A DNA stretch of 64,000 nucleotides from Gossypium raimondii (GCF_025698545.1 NC_068576.1:49758390-49822389), one strand, 5' to 3'; positions 44,103 through 57,064 are shown, counted from the first letter of the stretch. The notes: generated by a model not told the origin, from the sequence alone. Made by a program: numbers and translations.

Positions 44103-44159
44103 GGCCCAATTTGACAAATCAACTATGTTTCATTAATTTTGAGCCGAGTTAATGGCCCA
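44103..44159 (+). promoter_or_regulatory. Two GGCCCA (site II) elements upstream of SAE1
   Basis: GGCCCA, the complement of TGGGCC, occurs at 44103-44108 and 44154-44159 in a locally duplicated context (GGCCCAATTTGACAAATCA and GGCCCAATCTCACAAATCA). They lie 230-290 bp before the SAE1 start. Such elements mark growth-linked housekeeping promoters in plants. Confidence 0.5.
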
Positions 44160-44390
44160 ATCTCACAAATCAGCCATCAGTACTCTCCCCTCGCGCTGAC
44201 TCAAACAGAGAGAAAGAACGAAGCTTGGCCCTTTTCTTGAAATTTGAACTCTTTTTTCTTTAATATTTACACTGAAAAAGCTTCAAACTTGGTTTGCTTT
44301 GAAGCTTGATTCAGGGTTTTAGGGTTTTTATTACTCTCTTGTTTAATTTTTATTTCCTTGGTTCTTTGGGATTCAATTTTAAAGCCTGAC

Positions 44391-47187
44391 ATGAACGGGG
44401 AGGAGTTGACAGAGCAGGAGACTGCTCTCTATGATCGGCAAATTAGGGTTTGGGGTGCTGATGCTCAAAGAAGGTAATTTTATTCTGTTTTATGGTGCAT
44501 TTTTTAAAATTCTTGAGTTTCTTTTATTATTATTATTATTTTGCTCATACGAGTGTTTTTGTTTGTTGTATATTTGTTTTAGATTGAGCAAATCTCATAT
44601 ACTAGTTTATGGAATGAAAGGGACTGTTGCTGAGGTATAATTTTTCACCTTTAAAAAAAAAAAAAGAGTTTCCTTGCTATGTTACTAGGGTGTGTAATCC
44701 AGTCAAATCAAACTCAAGTTTAAGAAGCTTGAGCTCGTGAAAATTAAGTTGGTCCATCTTGCTCAATTAAGCTCATTTATCTAGTAAAAAAGCTCGATTT
44801 TATATGTCGAATTTAAGCGTGATTATTTATACTTGATTTGAAGTTCAAATTGAGAGGTTTTTTTAAATACTATTTAAAAGAGGAAAAAGAAAAAAACTTC
44901 GATCAGGCTCTTGGGCTAATCGATTCTTCAGGGTACTTGAATTCGGCTCGCTTGAGGTACCCAAGTTTGACACGATAACTAACAAGCTGAATTCGGGGTT
45001 TTTCCAGAGCCGAACACGAGTTACTTGTGAGAAGGTTTTGTGCCGTTTAATGATTAATATATGTTTACATTTGTGGATATGGGTAGTTTTGCAAGAACAT
45101 TGTACTGGCAGGAGTTGGTAGTGTGACATTAGTGGATGACCGTGAAGTCACCGAGGAAGCTTTGTCTGCAAATTTCTTGATACTTCCTGATGAAAATCTG
45201 TACCATGGGAAAACTCTCGCTGAGGTCTGCTGTGATTCTTTGAAAGAATTCAACCCTATGGTTCATGTTTCTGTAGAAAAAGGTTACCATTTCCTTCTTT
45301 CTTTTTTTCTCTTGGCATCTGCTTTATGGTTTTGTTTATCGTACAGTGTAAATTTTGTGCATTTTTGGTAGTTCAGGTGAAATCTCTTTCTTTTGCTGGC
45401 TTGCAGGTGACATATCAACCTTTGGTGTTGAATTCTTTGGAAAGTTCGATGCCGTGGTTATCAGCTGCTGTTCTCTTGCGAAAAAAGTATTTGCTAGTTT
45501 CATTCTTAATGCATCTTATAGACTGTAGAGCTATATGTTGTCAATATGTTTCAGCATATTTTGAGGCCTCAAATTCAATTTGCAACTGAAACCTTCCTTT
45601 GATTCAGAAATTGATCAATCAGAAGTGCCGGAAGTTATCAAAGCGTGTAGCTTTTTATACAGTTGACTGTAGAGGCTCTTGTGGTGAAATTTTTGTCGAT
45701 TTAAAGGACTATAAATATTCAAAGGTGATAAATATTACACATTTAACTAGTGTTCTTTTTCTAGTAATCATCACATATGTCCAGCATTCATAAAATTACA
45801 AATGCAATTGTTAGCTCTAGTATTGTGAATTTCTATGGGAATTGCTGTTGAACTTGGTTCTTTTCTTGAACTGATCTTGTGCTTCCCGTATATTTTTTAC
45901 TTCTTTTTTCGGTTGACATTTTAACTCTTTATTGTGTTATGATGCATATGCCAAGCATTTAATTCCCTTTTGAATACCCTGATTTTTTGACAGAATGTTT
46001 AATCTTGCCATCACTTTTATTTCTTTTTGACAGAAAAAACTTGAGGAAACTGTTGAATGCCAACTAGAATTCCCAAGCTTTGAGGTATGAAATAAATTTT
46101 GCTCGTTCTGGACAATTATTACTATTAATAACTGCACCTATGGGTCTATAATCTACCTTAGCACATAATGTGCACTGTTATCTCCGATGTCGTGAACTTA
46201 GCATGTAATAATATGCCATCTAAAACATGTGCATTTTATTCATTTATTGTAGTAAGTTAATTCTTTTCTGCCACAGGATACTATTTCAGTACCTTGGAAA
46301 GCACTTCCGAAGAGAGTGTCAAAGCTTTACTTTGCTATGAGAGGTATGCTAAATATACTCTTTTGCTTTTTGGACAAGAAAGTGGGGGAGAAGAAAATCA
46401 TAATCAGCTAGAATTTGAATCTGATAACTAGTTGACTACAATGATTGTAGTCTCTTAAATACGGTTTTACCTTCTTTTTACCCTTGCTTGTGTGCAATAA
46501 GAGGAAACTCCTGAAAATTACTTATAATTCAAGCCTGAGTGCTGGGTGAATATGGTTTACTTTTTACATTTTCAGTTCAATTTTGTTAAACTTTTCCGAT
46601 TCTACATGACACCTGGTTTACTTACAAGCATTGCTTTTTAACTTTCCTATATCCATACGGTTGATCACATAATTGCCTCTCTTCTTACAGTGATAGAGCA
46701 ATTTGAAGATGCTGAAGGTCGTAATCCCGGGGAAACCTCAATTGCTGATCTTCCTGGTGTTCTGAAGCTCAGAAAGGAACTTTGTGAAACGAATGTATAG
46801 TATTGGGCATTTGTTGTCTGCATTATCTAGCAGTGCATTGCATATTCATGCTTATGTTATATTAATTTATTGCAGTCAGTGAACGAGTCTCAAATACCCG
46901 ATGCACTCCTAGAAAGACTGCTAATGGATACAAGCGAGTACCCTCCAGTTTGTGCAATCATTGGAGGAATCCTTGGACAGGTTTGGTTTTTGGCCTTTTG
47001 AATTTTCTCTATCAATCGAAACCATAAATTACTACTGTAACTATGTGTAATTGACCGTTCAATGATGTAGGAGGTGATCAAAGCAATATCAGGCAAAGGA
47101 GATCCTCTCAAGAATTTCTTCTTCTTCGATGCCATGGATGGGAAAGGCTTGATAGAGGACATATCTGAGCCTAAACCAGTTAGCTGA
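44391..47187 (+). CDS. SAE1: SUMO-activating enzyme E1 subunit 1
   Basis: Ten coding exons (44391-44473, 44583-44634, 45087-45282, 45407-45486, 45608-45724, 46034-46084, 46277-46343, 46691-46794, 46876-46980, 47071-47187) have GT-AG introns and sum to 972 bases, giving 323 residues. This is the length of plant SAE1. The protein is the small, non-catalytic half of the SUMO E1; with SAE2 it adenylates SUMO using ATP. It starts MNGEELTEQE. The ThiF/E1 fold opens with YDRQIRVWGADAQRRL (residues 14-29), then the modified nucleotide loop GMKGTVAE, and VLAGVGSVTLVDD. The C-terminal part has VCAIIGGILGQEVIKAI and FFFFDAMDGKGLIEDI, matching SAE1 of plants and animals. No catalytic Cys domain is present, as expected. 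All junctions keep frame and no lesion was seen. Confidence 0.96.
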
Positions 47188-47189
47188 GC

Positions 47190-48110
47190 TACTTTGATCG
47201 ATGAGGGTTTGTGTATGCAACTTTTTCACCTCCTTCGCTTGAACTATTACCATGCGGCGAAGCTAAGTTGATGTTGAACGCTTTAATAGGATCAGCTAAC
47301 ATTCTCACCTACTGATTTTGTTGCCTAAAACCGAAACTCCGGGAAACTTGAAACTGTTAACCTGTTTTAAAGACTTTGGAGACAACAGTGTTGCTAATGA
47401 ATCATGATTTATGGAAGTTTAATGCTGGAGGGTTTACCATATTGCTGATATTTACCCATGTTGCTCGTGTTTGGACATTGGTATGAGGAAATAATCTTTT
47501 TAATAATCCTATAAATATATACCTGTGTTGGATACTTAAATATCCAACATTCGGGGATAATTATAGGGATCAATGATGAAGATGAATCTTAAAAGCCATT
47601 GCAGGCGCTGCAGTGATGTGGTGGCGGGTCACAGTTGAAGCAAGATAGGGAGAGGGTTTTTTTTTGTTCTAAGAAATGGAGAGGTTGCATCCCTGTCTGA
47701 ATCAACATTGTATCTAATTAAAGGGGAAAAAGCACATTACTTTTCCCCAATGGTAGTAGGCAGTGTTAAAAACATGAATGGTCAACAGCCCCACAAATTA
47801 TAAAAGGTGAAATATTATGATGACATTTACAATCATGGTGTCATGGACAAATGACAATGTTCAACAGACTCTCATCGATTTTATTGTAGAGAAGTCATGG
47901 CCCAACTAATAAAAAACCCGATTTTAATTCAAACTTGTTGATTTGGGCGCCTCAACTTGATATGCACGAATTCAAAACTTTGATAAACCAGAAACGTGGG
48001 CAGTTTTGTTCCCGCAATAATCTCATCAGTATCATATTTCAAAACCAACGTCTCTAATCCATTTATTTAAAATCCAAATCCCCACAAAGTGCGCCGAGTA
48101 ATGATCGAAG
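47190..48110. other. SAE1 3' region and upstream region of the tail-anchored gene
   Basis: The first roughly 250 bases are the likely SAE1 3' UTR. The rest is the presumed promoter of the gene at 48123. I recognise no specific elements. Confidence 0.45.
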
Positions 48111-48122
48111 AGACCCCACCCC

Positions 48123-48854
48123 ATGGAAGGACCTTGTACTGACGAAGAACAAACCGGAGACCAAAAGCTTCAACATCTTTTAAAGAACTTGGAACATGAA
48201 TGGGACTTCATAAAGAAAAGACCTGAAAAAACCCTTTATAGAACTTCAACAGGTTCATCAACTAAAATGATTAAAACCCTTGGATCACTCAACCAAAACT
48301 CCCCCAGAAAACTCATCATGTCTCCACCATTGGATGAAGTTGCATGGAAAGTGAGGACCAATGACTTGGCAGTGGAAGAGATACTCAGAGAGAGGAGGGC
48401 AGCCATCGAGAGTGGTAAGTTGAAAGGAAGACGGCTTTTCGAGGACGATGAAGATGTAAACGAAGTGGGTTTCGGAAGAAATGAGGGTTCATGCAGTGGG
48501 TTTGAGATTGGTTTGGTTCAAGAGAGTGAAGTTAGGTCAGTTTTCTCTTACGAATCTGATAATTATGAGGATGAAAACTGGCCAGGAAAAGAACATATGT
48601 CCCCTTCATATCCCCATTGCTCTTCATCATCTTCTTCTCTGTGTGGTGCTGAGACTCTACAGAGAGGATCAGGAACTGAGATGGCAACAATGGCGGAGAA
48701 GAAAATAGGCAGTGATGTAGGAAGCGGAAGGGTGAGATGGATTGTTATCAAGATTTGGGTTGCCGTTAGTTTAGTTGTGTTCATTGTTGGGATCATCTCA
48801 ACGAGTAGCTTTGGTATATATGAGGATGAAGAGGTGATTCTAACCCCAACCTGA
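48123..48854 (+). CDS. Predicted tail-anchored membrane protein of unknown function, 243 aa
   Basis: This single-exon frame has a good start context (CCCCATGGAAGG). The first 120 residues are charged and soluble, with LQHLLKNLEHEWDFIKKR (residues 16-33) and LAVEEILRERRAAIESGKLK (82-101), both likely helices, separated by a Ser/Pro linker (SPRKLIMSPPLDEVAWKVR). The middle is acidic and Ser-rich (SYESDNYEDENWPG, CSSSSSSLCG). One hydrophobic segment near the C terminus (about 206-226, WIVIKIWVAVSLVVF onward) is followed by a short acidic tail. That arrangement predicts a tail-anchored protein with its N terminus in the cytosol. I do not recognise the family; similar plant proteins are usually annotated as uncharacterised. 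Codon use and length argue for a real gene. Confidence 0.8.
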   Translation: MEGPCTDEEQTGDQKLQHLLKNLEHEWDFIKKRPEKTLYRTSTGSSTKMIKTLGSLNQNSPRKLIMSPPLDEVAWKVRTNDLAVEEILRERRAAIESGKLKGRRLFEDDEDVNEVGFGRNEGSCSGFEIGLVQESEVRSVFSYESDNYEDENWPGKEHMSPSYPHCSSSSSSLCGAETLQRGSGTEMATMAEKKIGSDVGSGRVRWIVIKIWVAVSLVVFIVGIISTSSFGIYEDEEVILTPT

Positions 48855-48859
48855 ACTAG

Positions 48860-51800
48860 CTTTGGTATATATGAAGAATATTGATGAACTAGGTTTCATA
48901 ATATATAATCATAGATCTGATTTTAAATACAATTATTGCCTTTTCCCTGCTTAATTATTTCCATGTTCTAATTATATGTACTCATCTACATGAGCATGAT
49001 TTGCCTTGTGATAACGAAACATTAAGTGATATAGGATATAGTTTATATGTAATTAAACAAGTCCTTTAGTCGGATTTGTATGAGTGATGGATACCGACTA
49101 TGTACACATCCATGTCCAAGTATATATAGTATGCAAATCACTAAAAATTCTACTAAGATTGGTAGTTTTTCTGTTTATGTGGTAACTCTTAAATAGTTAA
49201 AATAAGATCAAATTTATCATTATATTATAGTTTTGATTTATGAATTAATTATTAAAAATAAATAAATTCTTTTACTGATAAACATTGTGATTTGGAAGTT
49301 TTAAATTCCATGTTGAGATGAATAACATTTGAGGTTGAAAATTACATGGCAATGTCGACTTTGATAATGAAGTTTGATGAGTTAATTAGAAGCGCCATAA
49401 TCTGCTGTCCTAAGCCACTTATGACTTTCAGAACTTTAGCCACTTAAACCATGCAACTAATTTGACTGACACCATACATTCTTCCATTGAAACATCTCGA
49501 ACCTGGAGAAAATGAAAGAAAATTGTTAGCTCTCTCAATAAAGGAGAGTTGAATAAGCCCAGCAGCATCGATAAAGCCTTTCTGGCTAAATCCACCCACC
49601 CTCGTTTACTTGGGGCTGGCGTCTACGCAATGCATATAATTACTGAGCTTTGTTGTTGGGCCGGGGAAGCTTTACAGTGATCCTTGGAGTCCTGGTTTTA
49701 CATCAAATGATCCTCAAAGGCTTCAAACGAAGTCCCTTTTGCGTGAAGAGTACCATCTGTGCCAAAACCTGGTCTAACAATCAAAGCACCCACGTCAAAA
49801 AACGGTCACTTTGCCTTTTGTTACCTGTCAAATAAACTTAAAAAGCTTCTGTACAGTGAATATGATTTCGGTGAGATTAAATTTCCAGGCAGTCCGTCTG
49901 ATTAATGATGACTCTCTTCAAGTTCCTACCCATGCCTTTAGTAAGAAACATTAAACAGATTAATACCGAGCTAGGAAATATTGCAGTGAATCATGTCCGT
50001 TGCTGATTTCATTGTTAAAAGGGCAGACTGCAGGTGCAGTATCCAATTCCTAAAGCTTGGACTTTTCTTCTGAAAAAAATAAAGAAAACTGGGAATAAGA
50101 TTGAATTTTGTTGAGTAAGATTAAAATTAACGATGAAATATTAGTCGAAAATTAACGATATGAAATTAGAATAGAAGCGACTCGTTATAGAGATTAATTT
50201 ATGATGTCTATAATATAATAAATAATCAATTATATTTATATTAAATATGAAAAATAATTAACATTGTATTTTTTTTAAGATTAATAATACAGATTTGGTG
50301 AAGTTTTGATGCCTGTTTCAATAGCAATTGGTGAAGCTGATTCCATCACAGTAGAACAGCTTGTAATTAGAGTAGTGGTTATTCATTTTATAGAAATTTA
50401 TCATCGAATCAGATAGTTTGAATGTGCAATTGGGTAAAAAATCTCGTTTTAACACCTTGTAATCTTAAAATTATTGTCGAGTCCCTTATTATACGTGAGA
50501 CATTTTTCACATCAATACGGAAGCCAATTAATTTGCAGATAAGTTGGGTAAGGATGGTGCATTTAGTGAGACCATCTTGAGTTGATGTCCCGTGCTGCTT
50601 TAAGCATCAATTTGCAATTGAAGAGCTCCCTTGTTTTATTTTGCGTTTTTCAAATCCCAGTACTTACAGGATGATTTTAAGTTTTGTCTTGATTTATTTT
50701 TGTGTTCTTTGGAGTCATCTTGTCAGTTGTTGCAATCGCACTTTGATCAATATAAGATCTTTTTCTGTCAAAAATATAATAAAAGTTATTAGAATTGTAT
50801 TTAGAATAAAAATTTAATTTATATTTATATTAAATAATAAAATATATTTAAAATATTTTGTATTAAAAAATTTTAAAATATATTTATGCTAATAATATTT
50901 TTCTCATTAAAATTATATAATATTTTTTAAATATATTTAATTTTTTAATTATATTTATATCATATAATATATTTACTATTTATGATAAAATCAACTGCTT
51001 TTATTAATTTACATACTATATTAATAATGAGTTACAATAAATTATTTTTGTATATTTTAATATATTAACAAAATTTAATATCAATTTTTCTTTTTAGTAT
51101 TTAATTAGAACAATGATTAAAATTTTAGTCAACCGGTTAAGTGACAAGGGTTCAAAGTCCAATCCCGATTTACCCTGACTTGGTTCACTCTGGGCCAATA
51201 TTATTTTGCAAATGCAAATGGGTCCCCTGGTTATATTGGTTATCTTGGGCTAGTGACCGGGTGGAATCCGTGGATCAGCTCCTTTTAGGCCGTCCTTACC
51301 TGCGGGCCACCATCTACATTCCAAACTTTGGGCTAGGCTATGATCTGTCATGTGTGACTTCCTTTTTTGTGAAATCATAGTTTATCATAATCCCATTGAA
51401 TAATCATCAAATTACATTATGTCTTAGAGCTCGAAATAATTGGTTTCATCCTTGGATTGTTAAGGTCGAGTTAATAATAATAATACTTTTATTCATGGTT
51501 GGACCATAGATATAAGATAATGTTGGTAGTCAAAGTCATATCTTTATACTCAGATAGAGATATCGGATGAACATCCCTTATTTCAACCAAAATCATCGAA
51601 TCTGGTATTGCTGTACCAGTAAGATTCTATTTCCTACCAAAGTGGGCACCACCAAAACATCATCACATGCATGGCCAATCAAATAATTTTACCATCATGT
51701 GTCATGCTTTTCACAGACAACGATGGTCACTTGAGCCTCCTTTACATCATATGATTAGTACGTCCATTATCATCAACCAAAACCCTTCTCTATGAATTTT

Positions 51801-52690
51801 GGATTAATTTCATGTGGTTGTGTTTGATCTTTCTCCTGCATGTCCCAAATCCCATACTCCTGTTTTGATATCAGACAAAGGAATGAACTGTGACAAAAAA
51901 GAAACACCAGATGTCCACTTTCGTTGTATTTTTTAAGATAATTTCATTACAGACATATGGTTGGATGCCTCGCGATTGTCGATTTGTTCTTGAAAAGGAT
52001 TGAAATTCCTCTGCATATGTTTTGGAAGTTATTGTTATCCAATATGAACTTGTTTTCTGGCATTTTCAAAAGTTGGAAAGCTTCAACTTTCCATGGACCG
52101 ATTCTATATTTTCGACCATGTTCCGGATTCAAGGAGGCAAATAATGGCATCACTCAGCCCCTTATTGTGGATCACACATCGATCCAACTATACAACTTTG
52201 CCGATTCCATCTTTAGTCATTCATCATTCATTTCCATTGATCTACGTCTCAAACATATATGAATGGATAAAAATATAATTTGATCTTTGAACAGATTATA
52301 GATAAAAAGATAGGAAAAAGATTAAAAGAAGAAAAGTTGGTTGATAGATAAGAAAGGAGATATGAATGAGGGGCACTTTAAATCCTGAAATCAACCACCA
52401 CAAAAATTATCTGTTGTGACGTTTAATCGTATGGAGTGATGTTTGCCATTAAGGTTTCAACCCCACTTCTGTTTTTGGGAAGCTCTATTTGAATGGGACC
52501 GAAGAAAATGTGATTGGCTTCTAGCCTTCTAGTGGGTCTCTTTAGCTCAAAAACTCAGGCCCATTGCCTTTGATAGCTCAAAGCATAAGATTAAGTTCTA
52601 CTCGAATGGTTTTCCAGGGTTTTTTATTTTTCTTCTCCTGGCTCAGATCATCCCAACTCATATTTAGTATAAAATGTTAAAAAACAAACA
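48860..52690. other. Long stretch without recognisable genes
   Basis: I find no supported coding sequence. The interval 49520-50050 has a more balanced composition and might hold remnants of a gene, but no frame gave a recognisable protein. Around 51120-51380, phrases such as GGTTCAAAGTCCAATCC look like the end of a dispersed repeat. Short frames at 49650, 51141 and 51957 are not credible. Confidence 0.4.
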
Positions 52691-52699
52691 CAAACACAA

Positions 52700-52745
52700 C
52701 CACCAAACCCTAAACCCTAAACCCTCACACATATTAGGGTTTACA
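52700..52745 (+). promoter_or_regulatory. Telo-box cluster
   Basis: AAACCCTAAACCCTAAACCC starts at 52707, and a further TTAGGGTTTA lies in the opposite orientation at about 52735. AAACCCTA (telo-box) elements occur in promoters and 5' UTRs of plant translation-related genes. No gene is recognised next to it, so a regulatory role here is unproven. Confidence 0.5.
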
Positions 52746-52963
52746 GATTCTTTCATATTATTTGTAAAGACTTGTAACCAATTACCAAGTTTTTGCTAAA
52801 AAATATCATCATTTTATTTATATTCACACCTCACAAATGAGGTTCCTATTACATGTCAGGATACTAGATATTGTTTGGTGATGTTGAACATGCCGAAAGG
52901 CGCGACGTCATGTATTTTTGCCAGGTGTCAAGAGTTGAGGGTCAAAGAATAGACAAGTCATAT

Positions 52964-52973
52964 GCCACGTGGC
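52964..52973. promoter_or_regulatory. Perfect G-box palindrome GCCACGTGGC
   Basis: GCCACGTGGC is a full 10-bp palindromic G-box with the CACGTG core recognised by plant bZIP and bHLH factors. A GACGTCAT motif lies 60-70 bp to the left (about 52902). No gene start was found nearby. Confidence 0.45.
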
Positions 52974-52979
52974 GTTTAA

Positions 52980-53750
52980 ACCATTTAAGCATATTTTATT
53001 ACAGTGTGCTGCCTTGAGAAGGAAATTAGTTGCCGGGAAACTTCTAGTAAAGAGAGGAGGAAAAAAGGAGTAATGGTGGCGTTTGGTTGGGTGGAATTTG
53101 AGACACTCATAAAGAAAAAAAACACAGGAAAATTTCAGTGGCTCATGGAATGTGGGTCCCCTTTTTGAGAAGGATAGATCATCATATTTGCCACGATGGA
53201 TGCGTTTTGCTTCGATGTGGAAAATAATTTCCAGATGGAGATTTGAAAAGTTGTAACATAAAAATGTGATAACATATGTTTCGTTCATGTCCCCAAAATG
53301 ACTTAGCATGCAATGTTAACTCAAATGATAAATGGTTAAACATCAAGCAACCCATGTGATTTTGGTCATTGCTCTAATCAGAACTTGTTTTTGCTTCAAA
53401 TCATCGCGACTACAAAGTGGTTCATTTATACAGGATATTTCCCAACCCTAAACTTTCCTATTAATTAACATATTAACTTTGATTATTTGGATATATACAG
53501 ATATATATATATATATAATTATTTTTTCGTGCTTTATCATCAATATGATTGAAAACCCAATACAAAAAATCATCTTAAATCACTTTTCCAGATTAACTGT
53601 TTAAATAACTACTTGTTTATCATTAATGTAAAATAAACATATTCCTTTTTGGCATGTTTTGAAGACAGTAGCATCCTTTCCTAATGATGAAAGTGTTTTT
53701 TTTTTTTTTTTCATATCAAACTTTATCCATGATCATTTAATTAAATATCA
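52980..53750. other. No gene recognised
   Basis: A 133-codon frame on the minus strand (52908-53309) was examined and not accepted. The rest is AT-rich, with an AT run near 53501-53515 and poly-T at 53697-53711. Confidence 0.4.
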
Positions 53751-53767
53751 AACAATATAAGGATTTA

Positions 53768-54529
53768 GGATAAACTGTAAAAATAGTCATTTTTGTTTGC
53801 CTCAACTTACGTTTTAGTCACTTATGTTATTGTTTTGTTACGAAATGGTCATCCTGCTGTTAAGATTTGTTACCTCCTAAATGACAGTCCGACTGACAGT
53901 TAAAATGGGTTTTAAATGGTAACACGGATGTCCAATTGGGATGAGAAAAGTTAGATTTTTTTTTTATCTAAACACCATAATATCTAAACCCAAAACCGAG
54001 ATAAAGAACAAAAAACCACATTACTTACTGTAATCCATGCCTAGACCCTCCATTGAATCGATCATTTGTTCTTCCATTTTGAATAAAAAAATCCAACTTA
54101 TTGATGGAGCACTCAATTTGATTTCTACTATTTCGATTCAACAAAGATGACTATGAAAATGGATAGTTTTTTCAGTCAAAATGGAAACGAAAACTAAAAG
54201 AAAAATGAGACCAAGGGTTCTTTTTTCCCAGTTTAATGATTAATCGAATGCATTCGTTTTGATTATTTCGGGAAACCAAATTAACATTTCCTTTAATTAA
54301 TTTAAAAAAATTAATTCATTTAATTAAAAATCAATTAATTTACTTGGCTGGACATTCACATTGGTATCTAAAACTCATTTTAACTATCATGTCGGACTGT
54401 CGTTTGGGAGGTACGTAATAGATCTTAATGGCAGAGTGACCATTTCAAAACGATAATGTAGCATTTCAAACATAAATAATCAAAATGTAATCTAAAATAA
54501 ACAAAAGTGACTAATTTAATAATTTACCC
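53768..54529. mobile_element. Mutator-like MITE/foldback element
   Basis: This is a 762-bp element with terminal inverted repeats extending about 170 bp. The left GGATAAACTGTAAAAATAGTC pairs with the complement of GACTAATTTAATAATTTACCC. The inner left AAATGACAGTCCGACTGACAGTTAAAATGGG pairs with the right ...TAACTATCATGTCGGACTGTCGTTT. The flanks AAGGATTTA (53759-53767) and GAAGATTTA (54530-54538) match at 7 of 9 positions. No coding capacity. Confidence 0.8.
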
Positions 54530-54539
54530 GAAGATTTAA

Positions 54540-56750
54540 CATTTAATTCTAATCATGGTATCAAAATCTAATCAAACCAGAAGCATGTGGCATTGTGGTC
54601 CACATATTAACACAGGCAGCTCTTTTCTCATGTTATGAATCAGAGCCAAGAATGTCAAATCCAACAAGATTCCTATCACTCTTTCTGGTCTTATTTTTCA
54701 TTCAGTAGAGTTGAAATAATTAACTCAATTTGCTAAATGTAAGCCAAAGGTTTATATTTTCAAGTTATTCGGATCACCAAATTGAAATTGAAGTTGAACA
54801 CACTATTTATTGTATTTATTTTCAAAATCATCCCCAATTCTCTATTTACTTCTCTAATCGTATTGCTGTAAGAATTTTACCTTTTGTTATAATTTATCAA
54901 AAATAAAAATAATAATCTAATTATCCAATATACCAACAAAATCATTATTATTTACACATGGCACCTTTTCTTTCTTTCTTTTCTTGCATTTACAATAGAA
55001 AATTTCAATTTCAATTTTAATCTCTCTCATATGCTTAAATTTAAGATTTAATCTATATACTTTTTATACATAATTTGGCCCCTATATTTTTATAATGTTA
55101 TTAGTTAGTCAAAATAGTTTATACAACTAACTTTTTTTGTTAAAAGGTTATATATAGCTTGAATATCATAATAGTCTTAGAGATTGACATGTGGCTTCTT
55201 ATTTATTTTAGCTTCGTGTTGTTTTTTTCCTTACATCATAATCTTTGGATTATGTTGAAACTTGATATTTAATCTAAAGACTTTAATTTTTGACATAGTG
55301 TAATTCGTTAGTCTAAATAGTTAATGTTGTTAAAATGTCGACATCAAATTTTCTTAAAAACAATAAAATTCTAGTAGGAATTAAAAAATTATCCTAACCA
55401 TTCGAATGAGAGTTTTAAAGAAAAATCCTAATAAATATTGTCAACCGTGATGTTTTTTAAAAAATTCAAAATATCACAAAGGTGAACTTAATTGAAGCAT
55501 TCCAACCATGGTAATAACTGGACCTAAATTATTAAATTTGAAAAAGTAGTGGACAATATTTTTAAAATAAAAGGAGCTAAATTCCAAATGTATGTATTTT
55601 AACCTTTAAACATTTAATATAAATAAACAAAAGCATTCAAGTTTAATATTAAAGTCTAGATTTTATTTGGGTGGAATTTAATGTAATTTTCATTTAATTT
55701 GATTGTTATGGATCCCTAATTATCTTTCACTTCAAATTTAAATTTTACTTTAAAAAGTGCTATATACGAGATAATTACCAGTCCACATCCTATTATTTTT
55801 ACATATAAAAGGAACAAAAACGTCATTGGCAATGCTACTTCCACTTAGCTTTTTTACATATATATTTTTTGATAAATTCATTAAAAATCAACCGCAAATA
55901 AAAGAGTAAATATGTGGTTTACATTTCAGAAAAAGTAGATATTTTATTTTTATAATTTTATCTTTTAATAAAATGTTACGTATTTTAGATAATCGAATGG
56001 ATTTTCGTTAAATAAATGTTTTAAAAATAAAATATAATAAAATTTAAGTTATAACTATAACCTTCAATTCGATTTTCTAGACTAGTTTATTAATAATTAA
56101 ATATTTTTGCAAGAAAACCCTCAAGAACTTGTAAAAAAAATCAATTAAAATAATCAATGAAGCGGTTAATATGATCAATGACGGAAACATACGGTATTTA
56201 ATAACTTTTTATATATTTTTTATTTTAACGGTCAACGACAAAAACTGCTAAATTGGTTATTTTAGTTAACAACAAGAACTTAATTAGACGCAAATTTAAT
56301 ACCGAGGCTTGATTGATTTTTAGCATTTTCTTGAGGACTTTTTAACGTATAAACCAGTATTTTTTAAAATATTATGGCAAGGGTATATTAAAAGAATTGT
56401 AAAACAAATTTATCAGTTTTGGGGCTACGCTCTTCTAACTTCACCCTTGTTTACAGTACCAATTAAAGTAAGTGCAACAGAAGCAACCAATATAATCTGA
56501 TTCCAAAGAGTACTTAGAAGATTAATACAAAGCCAGGAGGCAAGTATCAACATAAATGCTGGATAGAATTATGGAAGATTTTTGTAATCCCTTAAATTCA
56601 ATTTTGTGATTTTGTGATCATTTTCCGGATATACCAACATAAATGTTGTATGCAATAATAAACCTTAAATCTAATCTCATTTCTTCTTCTTTTTTTAATG
56701 TTAAATAGCAGAAATAAAAGAAAATTCGAGGCTTCAATCTTTTACGAGGA
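54540..56750. other. AT-rich intergenic DNA
   Basis: No gene was seen. The interval 55010-55330 may be a worn foldback element (TTAATCTATATACTTTTTATAC... repeated as ATTTAATCTAAAGACTTT), but arms are too degenerate for a firm call. Confidence 0.4.
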
Positions 56751-56804
56751 AAAAAGTATGTAGCATTCTTGAGCTACCATTTGTCTCAACCTCATCCATG
56801 CTCA

Positions 56805-56840
56805 AAAACACGTGGCCTTTCAGAAACAGCCACGTCATGT
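56805..56840 (+). promoter_or_regulatory. ABRE/G-box-like pair upstream of the HIPP gene
   Basis: CACGTGGC lies at 56809-56816 and GCCACGTCA at 56829-56837, about 230-255 bp before the start codon. ACGTGGC-core elements bind ABF/bZIP factors. Many HIPP genes respond to ABA, drought or metals, so stress regulation is a reasonable inference. A (GAT)n run lies at 56865-56879. Confidence 0.5.
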
Positions 56841-57064
56841 TATCATGGCTCATATGTTGGTATGATGATGATGATGATAAAATCCCCATCTCCCCCCTTC
56901 CCTCTATTTAGTTTCACAGATCTGATGTTCTTGACAGTTCGCATAGTTTTAAGTGTTTCTTAGTAGCCTCTGTGAAGAACCCAATCCAGGAAAAAACAAA
57001 AAACCCAACTCCAAATCTGTTCAGAGAGAGAAATCACTAGAGACAAACAAACAAGCTCTTATCA

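Noticed and set aside
44391..47187. Functional link between SAE1 and the captured ESD4-like fragment
   Set aside because: Both concern SUMO, but the fragment is broken, lies 34 kb away inside a transposon and is very probably there by chance.
51140..51170. tRNA-like GGTTCAAAGTCC
   Set aside because: It resembles a T-arm, but no acceptor or anticodon arm can be formed around it; no tRNA or rRNA gene was found in the window.
51957..52262. 101-codon plus-strand frame
   Set aside because: No similarity was recognised and overlapping frames on both strands are equally open.
52908..53309. 133-codon minus-strand frame
   Set aside because: It has no recognisable domain, spans a G-box, has AT-rich codons typical of non-coding DNA here, and lacks a plausible neighbouring promoter.
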